64,000 nucleotides of DNA from Sphingomonas zeae (GTDB lineage Bacteria > Pseudomonadota > Alphaproteobacteria > Sphingomonadales > Sphingomonadaceae). Positions 43,921 through 52,389 of the stretch are shown piece by piece. A model generated the notes under the pieces. The model saw nothing but the letters and a program-made list of their open reading frames with translations. It ran no database searches and was not told where the DNA came from. A program made the position numbers and the translations under genes. Location of the stretch: positions 62,001 to 126,000 of the forward strand of contig NZ_JACIFA010000008.1 of assembly GCF_014197135.1 (NCBI RefSeq), in the 5' to 3' direction. Position 1 is the first letter of the stretch, and each line of letters starts with the position of its first letter.

Positions 43921-44670
43921 ATGACGTTGGCCCGGCCCGATTGGCGCGACCGTCTGCGCGCCGCGATCCCCACGGGGTTGATCGTAGGGGTGATGGGCTA
44001 TGCGCTGGTCGTCGGGCTGGGCTTCGCGCCGCCCCTGCCGACCCCCAGCGAGGCGCTGGACAGTTTCGACGTCCGCCCGCCTGCGCCGCCACCGCCGCCC
44101 CGCATCCAGCCCAAGCGGGTCCAGACCCACCGCCCGCGCGGGGCCGCCGCCCCGCCCAATCTGCGGTCGCAGGCGACGGAAGTGGTCGCGCCGCCGCCGG
44201 TGGTCGTGCTGCCGCCCATATCGCCGGTGATCGCCGCGCCGGTGGCGGGCACCGGCGCGCAGGCCAGCCAGGGTGCGTCGGACAAGCCCGGCCCCGGCAC
44301 CGGCGCGGGCGGGATTGGCAATGGCACGGGCAGCGGCGGCGCGGGCGATGGAGACGGCTATGGCGACGACACCCCGCCGCGCCGGATCAGGGGCCGGATC
44401 AAGGATTCCGACTATCCGCGCGAAGCCGCCGAAGCGGGTATCAGCGGCAGCGTGACGGTGCGCTATTTCGTCAATGTCGACGGCCGGGTCAGCGGCTGTG
44501 TCGTAACCCGGAGCAGCGGCAACCGCGCGCTGGACGAAACGACCTGCAGCCTGATCGAGAAACGCTATCGCTACGACCCCTCGCGCGATGCGGACGGCCG
44601 GCCGGTGCGCTCGATCATCGTCGTCAGCCAGGACTGGATCTTGGAGCGCGAGCCGCCGGAGGGGCGATAG
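43921..44670 (+). CDS. TonB-family energy transducer-like protein
   Basis: 249 aa. One N-terminal membrane anchor (residues ~16-36, PTGLIVGVMGYALVVGLGF) is followed by a Pro-rich periplasmic spacer, a long Gly/Asp-rich linker (GPGTGAGGIGNGTGSGGAG) and a C-terminal TonB domain (YPREAAEAGISGSVTVRYFVNVDGRVSGCVVTRSSG, split across the fold). This is the typical TonB architecture, but there are no exbB/exbD or TonB-dependent receptor genes nearby, so its partner is unknown. Confidence 0.88.
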   Translation: MTLARPDWRDRLRAAIPTGLIVGVMGYALVVGLGFAPPLPTPSEALDSFDVRPPAPPPPPRIQPKRVQTHRPRGAAAPPNLRSQATEVVAPPPVVVLPPISPVIAAPVAGTGAQASQGASDKPGPGTGAGGIGNGTGSGGAGDGDGYGDDTPPRRIRGRIKDSDYPREAAEAGISGSVTVRYFVNVDGRVSGCVVTRSSGNRALDETTCSLIEKRYRYDPSRDADGRPVRSIIVVSQDWILEREPPEGR

Positions 44671-44682
44671 GGCCAAGCCAAT

Positions 44683-44821
44683 CCCTCCCCTGCAAGGGGA
44701 GGGGGACCATGCGCAGCATGGTGGAGGGGTGTAACCGGTTGTTGGAGCAACCGAACCTCACCAAGCGGGACACCCCTCCGTCAGGCCTTCGGCCTGCCAC
44801 CTCCCCTTGCCGGGGAGGAAT
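44683..44821. repeat. Family A palindromic repeat (copy A12)
   Basis: About 138 bp: CCTCCCCTGCAAGGGGAGG, CCATGCGCAGCATGG inside, CAGGCCTTCGGCCTG in the right half, CCTCCCCTTGCCGGGGAGGAAT at the end. The apical region (GGTTGTTGGAGCAACC) is variable. With repeat C2 it accounts for nearly all of the 370-bp gap before pdeM. Confidence 0.85.
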
Positions 44822-44865
44822 TGGGGCGGCACCACGCTGAATGTCGATCACCCCGGATGCCCGCA

Positions 44866-45030
44866 TTTTTGTTCGCGCGGAGACGCGGAGACGCGGAGAC
44901 GCGAAGGCGCGGAGAGGAACGGCCTGCCGCGCAAGCGGCCCTATGATCTCAAGTGGTCGATAAGATTCCGGCTTCGCCAGGTAGTTCTCCATCTCCGCGT
45001 CTTCGCGTCTCCGCGCGAACAATTCTTTTT
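44866..45030. repeat. Family C inverted repeat (copy C2)
   Basis: The left arm GTTCGCGCGGAGACGCGG and right arm CGCGTCTCCGCGCGAAC are inverted about 110 bp apart, with an 8-bp motif (GGAGACGC) tandemly repeated three times in the left arm. Similar to 33610-33748. Confidence 0.8.
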
Positions 45031-45040
45031 CGTGGGGCGA

Positions 45041-45703
45041 TCACGCCGCGACGGGGAAACGCAGCATCCGGTCGCGCACGGGGACCAACGCCTCGGCGGG
45101 GCGGCCGACCGCCTGGTGCAGTGCGGGGTGGTCGACGTCCAGCCCTCCGGTCAGTGCGCCGAAAGCGGGCAGGATCAGCTTGTTGGCCGTGCCCACGAAA
45201 CAGCGCCGCGCGACCAGCTTGCCGCGCACCCGCAGGCGCAGCTTGGGGTGGAAATGCCCGGACAGTTCAGGGAGCGTCTCGGCCGGATCGGCTTCGTGGC
45301 GCAGGACGAGGCCGTCGACCGCGGCTTCCTGGGTCACCGCGCCGCCGCAGCGGTCGCGCAGCACCGGATCATGGTTGCCGGTGATCCAGGTCCAATCGGT
45401 CGCACCGGTCAGCGCCAGCAGCATCGCGCGTGCCTCCGGCAACAGCCGGTCGCAGCCGTCCGCATCATGGAAGCTGTCGCCCAGGCACCAGACTTCGCGT
45501 GCGCCCGTACGGGTCACGATCGCGGTCAACTCGGACAATGTGGCCAGCGAGTCGTAGGGGGGCAGCATCTGCCCGCCGCCCGCATACCAGCTCGCCTTCT
45601 CCAGATGCAGGTCGGCGACCAGCAACGCCCCCCGCGCGGGCCAGTAGAGCGCGCCGTCGGCCAGCGCCTGGAATGCATGACCGCCGAACGAAAAGGGAAC
45701 CAT
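45041..45703 (-). CDS. pdeM: Ligase-associated DNA damage response endonuclease PdeM
   Basis: 220 aa. A calcineurin-type metallophosphoesterase with DLHLEKASW (D-x-H), CLGDSFHD, ITGNHDP and GHFHPKLRLRV as metal-binding motifs, in the order and spacing of the PdeM branch. PdeM usually travels with an ATP-dependent ligase, exonuclease and Lhr-type helicase. Here the ligase is about 31 kb away. The start at 45703 is the only reasonable ATG; the frame open beyond it overlaps the kup leader. Confidence 0.88.
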   Translation of the reverse strand: MVPFSFGGHAFQALADGALYWPARGALLVADLHLEKASWYAGGGQMLPPYDSLATLSELTAIVTRTGAREVWCLGDSFHDADGCDRLLPEARAMLLALTGATDWTWITGNHDPVLRDRCGGAVTQEAAVDGLVLRHEADPAETLPELSGHFHPKLRLRVRGKLVARRCFVGTANKLILPAFGALTGGLDVDHPALHQAVGRPAEALVPVRDRMLRFPVAA

Positions 45704-45828
45704 TTCCGGTCCATGCGCTTGACGCCGGGCAATATCAAGCGTTTGCAAACGGTCGCCGAAAGCCCTTGCTTCGGGCGCGCAGAAGCGTAAAGCGCGCCGT
45801 CCTTTTGGCACAGGGGGTTCCGGCGGGC

Positions 45829-47814
45829 ATGACGGGGACGGCAACCGACATGAGGGGCGAGATGACGGGCCATCCGGTTTCATCGACCGAAACGGGCGAG
45901 GCGGGCGTGCACCGCCACCCGGCACTGCTGGCGCTGACGGTCGGGGCGATCGGCGTGGTGTTCGGCGATATCGGCACCAGCCCGCTCTACGCCTTTCGCG
46001 AAGCGCTGTCGCAATCGGCGGGCGACGGCATCGACCCCAGTGAAATCCTGGGTGTGCTCAGCCTGGCATTGTGGTCGCTGATCCTGGTCGTGACCATCAA
46101 ATATGTCGTCTTCCTGATGCGGGCCGACAATCAGGGCGAGGGCGGGGTACTGGCGCTGGCCGCGCTCGCCCGGCGCGCCGGCGGAGCACGCTCGCGCATC
46201 GCGTTGGTCCTGGGCGCGGCGGGGGCATCGCTCTTCTACGGAGACGCGATCATCACGCCGGCTCTGTCTGTGCTGTCGGCGATGGAGGGGTTGCGGACCA
46301 TCCCCTCGGCCGCGTCGATCTTCGACGAGGGCGTCATCCGGATGTGCACGATCGTCATCCTGGTCGCCTTGTTCTTCATCCAGTCGCGCGGCACGGCGCA
46401 GGTGTCGAAGCTGTTCGGTCCGATCTGTATCCTGTGGTTCCTGGTCATCGGTGGCCTGGGCGTCTGGCATATCGCCGACGAACCCTCGATCGCGCGGGTC
46501 GTCTGGCCGGGTTACGGCGTCGGCTTTCTCGCCAGCCATGGCATGGTCGGGCTGTTCGTGCTGGGTGCCGTGTTCCTGACCGTCACGGGGGCCGAGGCAC
46601 TGACCGCCGATATGGGCCATTTCGGGCGGCTGCCGATCCGTATCGGCTGGTTCTCGCTGGTGCTGCCCGCGCTCGCGCTCAACTATCTGGGGCAGGGCGC
46701 CTTCGCCCTTTCCACCCTCGAACAGGCGACCGCCAGCGGCCAGCCCTTCACCAATCAGGACTGGTTCTTCCTGATGGCGCCCGAGCCGCTGCGTCCTGCG
46801 CTGATCGTGCTGGCGGGGCTGGCGACCGTCATCGCGGCGCAGGCGGTCATCACCGGCGCCTTCTCGCTGACCCAGCAGGCGATCCAGCTCGGTTTCCTGC
46901 CGCGCCTGCGGGTGCGCCAGACCTCGGCGGATTTCCAGGGGCAGATCTATCTGCCCGCGATCAACTGGTTGCTGCTGTTCGGCGTGCTCGTGCTGGTCAT
47001 CCAGTTCAAGACGTCCTCGGCGATGGCCGCCGCCTATGGCATCGCGGTGACGGGCACGATGGTGGTGACGACGTGCCTGGCCTATCTGGTGGTGCGCCAC
47101 CGCTGGGGCTGGTCGCGCCCGCTCGCGCTGGCGGCGATCCTGCCCTTCCTGACGCTCGACCTCGTCTTCTTCGGCGCCAATATCCTGCGCGTGATCGAAG
47201 GGGGCTGGGTGCCGTTGCTCGTCGGGGCGGGGGTCGGCCTGGTCATCCATACCTGGGTGCGCGGGCGGGGGATCGTGTCGGCCTTCGAAAAGCGGCAGGC
47301 GATCCCGCTCGCCGATCTGGTCGCCGCCCTCGCCAAACGCCCGCCCGAGCGGGTGCCGGGGACCGCGGTGTTCCTGACCGCCAACCCCGCCTCGGCCCCG
47401 GGCGCGCTGCTCCACAATCTGAAGCACAACAAGATTTTGCATGCCCAGAATCTGGTGGTGACGATCCGCACCGCCGACCGCCCCTTCGTGCCCGCCGAAC
47501 ACCGCGCGCATGTCGAGCGGCTGGACGACAATTTCGCGACGGTCACGTTGACCTATGGCTTTATGGAAACCCCCGACGTGCCCCGCGACCTGCCGCGCGA
47601 TCTGGGCGTCGAGACCAAGCCCGCCGGGCTGGACCCGATGAAGACCAGCTATTTCATCGGTCGCAATACGCTGAAGCCCGAAGCGGACAAGGGAATGCCG
47701 CTCTGGCAGGATCGACTGTTCATGTTCCTGCAGCGCAATGCGAGCGATCCGACCGACTTTCTGCGGATTCCGCCGGGCAAGGTGCTGGAACTGGGCGAAC
47801 AGGTGACGGTGTAG
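45829..47814 (+). CDS. kup: Potassium uptake protein Kup
   Basis: 661 aa from the ATG at 45829 (alternatives 45850 and 45862; GAGGGGCGAG before 45862 is the best Shine-Dalgarno). Low-affinity K+/H+ symporter in the inner membrane. The diagnostic LTVGAIGVVFGDIGTSPLYAFREAL, MRADNQGEGGVLAL and GDAIITPALSVLSAMEGL segments are followed by twelve hydrophobic segments and a C-terminal cytoplasmic domain of ~150 residues. The only K+ transporter seen in this window. Confidence 0.96.
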   Translation: MTGTATDMRGEMTGHPVSSTETGEAGVHRHPALLALTVGAIGVVFGDIGTSPLYAFREALSQSAGDGIDPSEILGVLSLALWSLILVVTIKYVVFLMRADNQGEGGVLALAALARRAGGARSRIALVLGAAGASLFYGDAIITPALSVLSAMEGLRTIPSAASIFDEGVIRMCTIVILVALFFIQSRGTAQVSKLFGPICILWFLVIGGLGVWHIADEPSIARVVWPGYGVGFLASHGMVGLFVLGAVFLTVTGAEALTADMGHFGRLPIRIGWFSLVLPALALNYLGQGAFALSTLEQATASGQPFTNQDWFFLMAPEPLRPALIVLAGLATVIAAQAVITGAFSLTQQAIQLGFLPRLRVRQTSADFQGQIYLPAINWLLLFGVLVLVIQFKTSSAMAAAYGIAVTGTMVVTTCLAYLVVRHRWGWSRPLALAAILPFLTLDLVFFGANILRVIEGGWVPLLVGAGVGLVIHTWVRGRGIVSAFEKRQAIPLADLVAALAKRPPERVPGTAVFLTANPASAPGALLHNLKHNKILHAQNLVVTIRTADRPFVPAEHRAHVERLDDNFATVTLTYGFMETPDVPRDLPRDLGVETKPAGLDPMKTSYFIGRNTLKPEADKGMPLWQDRLFMFLQRNASDPTDFLRIPPGKVLELGEQVTV

Positions 47815-47816
47815 GA

Positions 47817-47838
47817 TCCTCCCCTTACAGGGGGGAGT
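47817..47838. terminator. Hairpin after kup (family A end fragment)
   Basis: CTCCCC-TTACA-GGGGGGAG directly after the kup stop. It overlaps the end of the converging gene at 47839. No long T tract. Confidence 0.45.
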
Positions 47839-48105
47839 TTAGAGCGTGACCTTGGGTGGCTTGGCAGCCTCGACCGCGACCAGCACCATCTTCTCCCAGA
47901 TCGCCGGATCGCCCGCCTCGGCCATCGCCTGATCGGGCTCGCGCAGCGTCCGGAGCACCGCCAGCGCGTCGCCCATATGGTCGCGCCAATGCGCGTCCAC
48001 CAGCTTGGCGGCCGATTCGGAATCGCCCCCCGCATTGGCGCTGAGCCTTTGGCCGCATAGCACGCGTGCGATGCGCTCGGCGGCGGGGGTGTGGGCAATA
48101 TCCAT
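47839..48105 (-). CDS. Hypothetical cytoplasmic protein
   Basis: 88 aa. No signal peptide or membrane segment. It is helical and hydrophilic (AAERIARVLCGQRLSANAGG, KLVDAHWRDHMGDALAVLRTLREPDQ). AGGAGAGG lies about 6 bp before the ATG at 48105, a strong Shine-Dalgarno. Function unknown. Likely a single-gene transcript. Confidence 0.6.
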   Translation of the reverse strand: MDIAHTPAAERIARVLCGQRLSANAGGDSESAAKLVDAHWRDHMGDALAVLRTLREPDQAMAEAGDPAIWEKMVLVAVEAAKPPKVTL

Positions 48106-48188
48106 GGCGACCTCTCCTGATGCGCGGGAATTGTTACGCGCTCAACGCATCAGGATTGGGTTGGGGTGCATGCCGTGGCAGCAAGCAC

Positions 48189-48296
48189 GCCCCTCCCGCA
48201 GGCGGGAGGGGATGGGGGAGGGTGAAGAGGCTCACCGAGACTATCGCCTAGGGCTTTGCCCCTCCCCAACCCCTCCCCCTGCCGGGAGAGGGGCTT
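48189..48296. repeat. Family B palindromic repeat (copy B5)
   Basis: GCCCCTCCCGCAGGCGGGAGGGG at the left, GGCTCACCGAGACTATCGCC in the middle and CCCCTCCCCCTGCCGGGAGAGGGG at the right. Lies between the gene at 48105 and the helicase stop at 48305; no cloverleaf insert. Confidence 0.75.
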
Positions 48297-48304
48297 TTAC
48301 AGCG

Positions 48305-49714
48305 TCAGCCCTGCACGCCGCGCCCGGCACCGCCGCCGCCGGGGCGGCCCTGGCCGCCACGACCGCGACCGCCGCCCGGACCACCGGCGGCACCACCACC
48401 GCCGCTACGGCGACGCGGCTGGCGGCCCTGCGGCGCCCGCGAGTCGGTCGCGCGCGGGTGATGGGTGGCGCGCGGCCGCGCCGGGTCACGCGGACGATCG
48501 ACGCGCGGCGCGGGGTCGGCGCCGATCGCCTTCACGCGCTGCGACTTGATCGTCTCGGCGCGCTTCACGAAGTCGGCGGGAAGCGGAACGACCGTGATCT
48601 TCTGCCGCGTCAGCTTCTCGATATCCTTCAGATACGGACGCTCATCCTCGGCGCAGAAGGCGATCGCCAGACCCGAACGGCCCGCACGCGCGGTGCGGCC
48701 GATGCGGTGGACATATTGCTCGGCAACATTGGGCAGTTCGAAGTTGAAGACGTGGCTGACGCCCGGAATGTCGATGCCGCGCGCGGCGATGTCGGTCGCC
48801 ACCAGCACGCGGGTCTGGCCGGAGCGGAACTCGCCCAGCGCGCGCTCGCGCTGGCCCTGGCTCTTGTTGCCGTGGATCGCATTGGCGGCGATGCCGTTGC
48901 CCGCCAGCAGCTTCACGACGCGGTCGGCACCATGCTTGGTGCGGGTGAAGACCAGCGCCAGCTCGATCGCGGGATCGGCGAGCAGGATGGTCAGCAGCGC
49001 CTGCTTTTCCTGTTGCGTGACGAACGTCACCGACTGCTCGACGCGCTCGGCGGTGGTGGCGACGGGCGTGACCGAAACGGTCGCGGGGTTGTCGAGGAAC
49101 TTGTCGGCCAGGTCGCGAATCGCGGCGGGCATGGTGGCCGAGAAGAACAAGGTCTGGCGCTTGCGCGGGATCATCTTCACGATGCGGCGCAGCGCGTGGA
49201 TGAAGCCCAGGTCGAGCATCTGGTCGGCTTCATCGAGCACCAGGATCTCGATCATCGACAGGTTGAGGAAGCCCTGCTCGACCAGATCGATCAGACGACC
49301 GGGCGTCGCGACCAGGATATCGACGCCGCGCGACAGGTCCTGCCGGTTCTTGTTCAGGCTGGTGCCGCCGAAGACGGTCGCGACCGCCAGCTTGGAAAAC
49401 TTGGCATAGCCCTTGGCATTCTCGGCGATCTGGCTGGCCAGTTCGCGGGTCGGGGCAAGGACGAGCATCCGGCAATGGGTCGGCAGGACGCGCTTGTTCG
49501 CCTCGACCAGACGCTGGATCGAGGGGAGGACGAAAGCGGCGGTCTTGCCGGTGCCGGTCTGCGCGATGCCCAGCAGGTCGCGACCTTCCAGCAGCGTCGG
49601 GATCGAGTCGCGCTGGATCGGGGTGGGTTCGGAATAGCCCTTGGCTTCGAGCGCGCGGACGAGCGGCTCGGCCAGGCCGAGTTCGGAAAAGGACATGGAA
49701 TTGCTTTCTGACAT
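48305..49714 (-). CDS. DEAD-box ATP-dependent RNA helicase (RhlE-like)
   Basis: 469 aa from the ATG at 49714 (an alternative is 49696). All helicase motifs are present: Q-motif (PTPIQRDSI), AQTGTGKT, APTRELA, ATPGRLI, DEAD, SAT, VLVATDIAARGIDIPGV and HRIGRTARAG. The C-terminal ~70 residues are Arg/Gly/Pro-rich (RPRATHHPRATDSRAP, then Gly-Arg repeats), an RNA-binding tail typical of RhlE-type helicases used in ribosome assembly and RNA decay, often at low temperature. Confidence 0.93.
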   Translation of the reverse strand: MSESNSMSFSELGLAEPLVRALEAKGYSEPTPIQRDSIPTLLEGRDLLGIAQTGTGKTAAFVLPSIQRLVEANKRVLPTHCRMLVLAPTRELASQIAENAKGYAKFSKLAVATVFGGTSLNKNRQDLSRGVDILVATPGRLIDLVEQGFLNLSMIEILVLDEADQMLDLGFIHALRRIVKMIPRKRQTLFFSATMPAAIRDLADKFLDNPATVSVTPVATTAERVEQSVTFVTQQEKQALLTILLADPAIELALVFTRTKHGADRVVKLLAGNGIAANAIHGNKSQGQRERALGEFRSGQTRVLVATDIAARGIDIPGVSHVFNFELPNVAEQYVHRIGRTARAGRSGLAIAFCAEDERPYLKDIEKLTRQKITVVPLPADFVKRAETIKSQRVKAIGADPAPRVDRPRDPARPRATHHPRATDSRAPQGRQPRRRSGGGGAAGGPGGGRGRGGQGRPGGGGAGRGVQG

Positions 49715-49975
49715 GGCGCGCGAGTCACGAAGGGCCGCGAAACGCGGCGCCGGGGTTGATGACACCCCGCGTGACAAGGGAAGCCTGGAAACAGGGTCGG
49801 GGCGGAGCCGGGACCTTTGCAGGTCCGTTCACGCTGCACATGGACGCCTTCGACAGGCGGGCATGTGCGCCGCGCTTTGCGGAATGTCAAGTTTCAGGCA
49901 GCGTCGGGCTTACGGTGCGTGACAAGCGCGGACGGATGGTTACATCTGATACCGGTTAGCGAAGAGGAGCCCTGC

Positions 49976-50977
49976 ATGAAACTCGCCAGTCTCAAAAGTG
50001 GTCGTGACGGCAAGCTGGTCGTCGTGTCGAGCGACCTCGCCTGGTATGCCGATGCGGGCCATATCGCCCCGACGCTGCAGGCCGCGCTGGACGACTGGGA
50101 CGCCATCGCGCCCGCGCTCGCCAATCTGGCCACCGATCTGGATCACGGGGCGATCCCGCGTGAGCGCTTCCACGAGCATGACGCCGCCTCGCCGCTGCCG
50201 CGTGCCTATCAATGGGCGGACGGTTCGGCCTATGTGAACCATGTCGCGCTGGTGCGGCAGGCGCGCGGGGCGGAACTGCCCGAAAGCTTCTGGCACGACC
50301 CCCTGATGTATCAGGGCGGCTCGGACGGGTTTCTGGGGCCTCGCGACGCGATTCCGCTCGCCGACGAAAGCTGGGGCTGCGACCTGGAGGGCGAAGTGGT
50401 CGTCGTCACCGGTGATGTGCCCCTGGGAGCGAGCCGCGACGAAGCGCTGGCGGCGATCCGACTGGTCGGCCTGACCAACGACGTGTCGCTGCGCGGGCTG
50501 ATTCCGGGTGAGCTGGCCAAGGGGTTCGGCTTTTTCCAGTCCAAGCCGGCCTCGGCCTTCTCGCCGGTCTTCGTCACCCCAGACTCGCTGGGCGACTGGT
50601 GGAAGGACGGCAAGCTGCACCGGATCCTCAAGGTCGACCTGAACGGCAAACCCTTTGGACGCGCCGACGCGGGCGAGGACATGACCTTCGACTTCGGCAC
50701 GCTGGTGGCTCATGCGGCCAAGACCCGCGCACTGGGCGCGGGCACGATCATCGGGTCGGGCACCGTGTCGAATCGCGATTCGGATGGCGGGCCGGGGCGG
50801 CCGGTCGCCGAGGGCGGCGTCGGCTATAGCTGCCTGGCTGAGCTGCGCATGATCGAGACGATTCGCGGGGGTGAGCCCGCCACGCCGTTCCTGAAAAAGG
50901 GCGACACGGTGCGCATCTGGATGGAGGACGACCGCCACCATCCGATCTTCGGCGCGATCGAGCAGACGGTGGAGTAA
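49976..50977 (+). CDS. Fumarylacetoacetate hydrolase (FAH)-family protein
   Basis: 333 aa starting at MKLASLKSGRDGKLVVVS with GAAGAGGAG before the ATG. A small N-terminal domain (~1-90) precedes the FAH catalytic domain, with WGCDLEGEVVVVTGDVPLGAS (metal-binding Glu/Asp region), GLTNDVSLR, KGFGFFQSKPASAFSPVFVTPD and IGSGTVSNRDSD. It belongs to the long, two-domain FAH type that cleaves C-C bonds in aromatic degradation. No hpd/hmgA-type neighbours are present, but phhB follows, hinting at aromatic amino-acid metabolism. Confidence 0.88.
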   Translation: MKLASLKSGRDGKLVVVSSDLAWYADAGHIAPTLQAALDDWDAIAPALANLATDLDHGAIPRERFHEHDAASPLPRAYQWADGSAYVNHVALVRQARGAELPESFWHDPLMYQGGSDGFLGPRDAIPLADESWGCDLEGEVVVVTGDVPLGASRDEALAAIRLVGLTNDVSLRGLIPGELAKGFGFFQSKPASAFSPVFVTPDSLGDWWKDGKLHRILKVDLNGKPFGRADAGEDMTFDFGTLVAHAAKTRALGAGTIIGSGTVSNRDSDGGPGRPVAEGGVGYSCLAELRMIETIRGGEPATPFLKKGDTVRIWMEDDRHHPIFGAIEQTVE

Positions 50978-50985
50978 CGGCTTAT

Positions 50986-51010
50986 TCCTCCCCATCGGTG
51001 ATGGGGAGGA
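50986..51010. terminator. Bidirectional hairpin between FAH and phhB
   Basis: CCTCCCCATC-GGTG-GATGGGGAGG, a 10-bp-class stem, between converging genes. The same arm occurs at 10396. T tracts are short. Confidence 0.5.
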
Positions 51011-51020
51011 TAGGGCCTCC

Positions 51021-51311
51021 CTACCCGACCAGCGCGTCGATCGCCTCGGCCATGTCGATATCGCGCGCCGACAGGCCGCCCGCATCATGGGTGGTCAGCA
51101 CGATATCGACCCTGTTCCAGACATTGGACCATTCGGGATGATGGTCGGCCTTTTCGGCCAGCAGCGCGACCCGGGTCATGAAGCCGAACGCCTCGTTGAA
51201 ATCGGCGAAGACGAAACGGCGGCTGATCGCGTCGCGCGATTCGTCCCAGTCCCATTCGGTCAGGCCGTCCAGCGCTTCGTCCCGGTCCAGTTCGCTCAGC
51301 CGCTCCACCAT
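51021..51311 (-). CDS. phhB: 4a-hydroxytetrahydrobiopterin dehydratase (pterin carbinolamine dehydratase)
   Basis: 96 aa, the full single-domain length. It regenerates the pterin cofactor of phenylalanine hydroxylase. The catalytic [20 protein letters not shown] and the [16 protein letters not shown]-terminus are diagnostic. phhA is not adjacent. It converges with the FAH-family gene, the only other gene nearby linked to aromatic degradation. Confidence 0.93.
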   Translation of the reverse strand: MVERLSELDRDEALDGLTEWDWDESRDAISRRFVFADFNEAFGFMTRVALLAEKADHHPEWSNVWNRVDIVLTTHDAGGLSARDIDMAEAIDALVG

Positions 51312-51367
51312 GATCGTCCCCTTGCTTCTCTTGTTCTTTTGGCCGGCACAGCGGTAAGACGGCGGCC

Positions 51368-51802
51368 ATGAGCGGGCAAGTCGCGATCGGTGAAGCGCCT
51401 ATGGGTGAAGCACCCGGGGCCGAGGCGATCGAACGGATCGCGCGGGAAGCGATCGCGCGCCTGCCCGCCGAATTCGCCGCGCATCTGGGCGATGTCGTCC
51501 TGATCGTCGAGGATTATGCCGATGACGAGACGCTGGCCGCGTTGGGCATCGATCATCCGCTCGACCTGACCGGCCTGTATCACGGGCGGCCGGTGGGTGA
51601 GAAAAGCTCGATGGATTCAGGGGGGCTGCCCGACCGCATCCATCTGTATCGCCGGGCGATCCTGGATGAATGGATCGAGACGGGGGTGCGGCTCGATGAT
51701 CTGGTCGTGCATGTGACCATCCATGAGATCGGCCATCATTTTGGCCTGTCCGATGAGGATATGCACGCGCTGGAAGACGCCGTGGGCGAAGCCGCCCCGT
51801 GA
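51368..51802 (+). CDS. Minimal zincin metallopeptidase-family protein
   Basis: 144 aa. The zinc-binding [14 protein letters not shown] (HExxHxxGxxD) lies near the C-terminus (~residues 119-132), preceded by the [11 protein letters not shown] strand and by LTGLYHG and [14 protein letters not shown], which are typical of the small bacterial metallopeptidase/DUF1025 group. Substrate unknown. Its TGA overlaps the GTG of ccmA (GTGA), so the two are translationally coupled. Confidence 0.88.
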   Translation: MSGQVAIGEAPMGEAPGAEAIERIAREAIARLPAEFAAHLGDVVLIVEDYADDETLAALGIDHPLDLTGLYHGRPVGEKSSMDSGGLPDRIHLYRRAILDEWIETGVRLDDLVVHVTIHEIGHHFGLSDEDMHALEDAVGEAAP

Positions 51803-52389
51803 TCCTGGCGCTGTCCCAGCTCGCCTGCGCGCGGGGCGGGCGACTGCTCTTCACGCATTTGTCGCTGACCCTGGCCGCAGGCGAAGCGGCGGTCGTCACC
51901 GGCCCCAACGGCATCGGTAAGTCGAGCCTGTTGCGGCTGGCCGCCGGGTTGATCGCGCCGTTCGAGGGGGGAGTGACGCGTTCGGCACGCATGGCGCTGA
52001 TGACCGAGGATCTTGCGCTCGACACCGAAAGGCGGCTGGGCGAGGCGCTTCTGTTCTGGGCGCGCCTCGATGGTCTAGCCGCGGCGGGCGAGCGGGTGGC
52101 GCGGGCGCTGGACACGGTGGGCCTGGCGAGACTGGCCGATGTGCCGGTGCGGCTGCTCTCGACCGGGCAGCGCCGCCGTGCCGGCCTGGCGCGGGTGCTG
52201 GCGGCAGAGGCTCCGCTGTGGCTGCTCGACGAGCCGGGTAACGGGCTGGACGGCGAGGGCATTGCGATGCTCGAACAGGCGATCGCGCGGCACCGCGAGA
52301 TGGGCGGCGCGGTGCTGCTGACCACGCATCAGCCGCTGGCCGTTCCGGGGGCGGTGATCCTGCCGCTGGCCGAGCGGGTCCCGGTATGA
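51799..52389 (+). CDS. ccmA: Heme exporter ATP-binding protein CcmA
   Basis: 196 aa with a GTG start. ATPase of the CcmABCD heme-handling complex in cytochrome c maturation. Walker A GPNGIGKSS, signature LSTGQRRRAGLARV, Walker B LWLLDEPGNGLD and the H-loop TTHQ are present. The unusual LSTGQ (T rather than the usual xGG) and short D-loop are typical of CcmA. It ends within the ATGA overlap with ccmB. Confidence 0.95.
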   Translation: MILALSQLACARGGRLLFTHLSLTLAAGEAAVVTGPNGIGKSSLLRLAAGLIAPFEGGVTRSARMALMTEDLALDTERRLGEALLFWARLDGLAAAGERVARALDTVGLARLADVPVRLLSTGQRRRAGLARVLAAEAPLWLLDEPGNGLDGEGIAMLEQAIARHREMGGAVLLTTHQPLAVPGAVILPLAERVPV

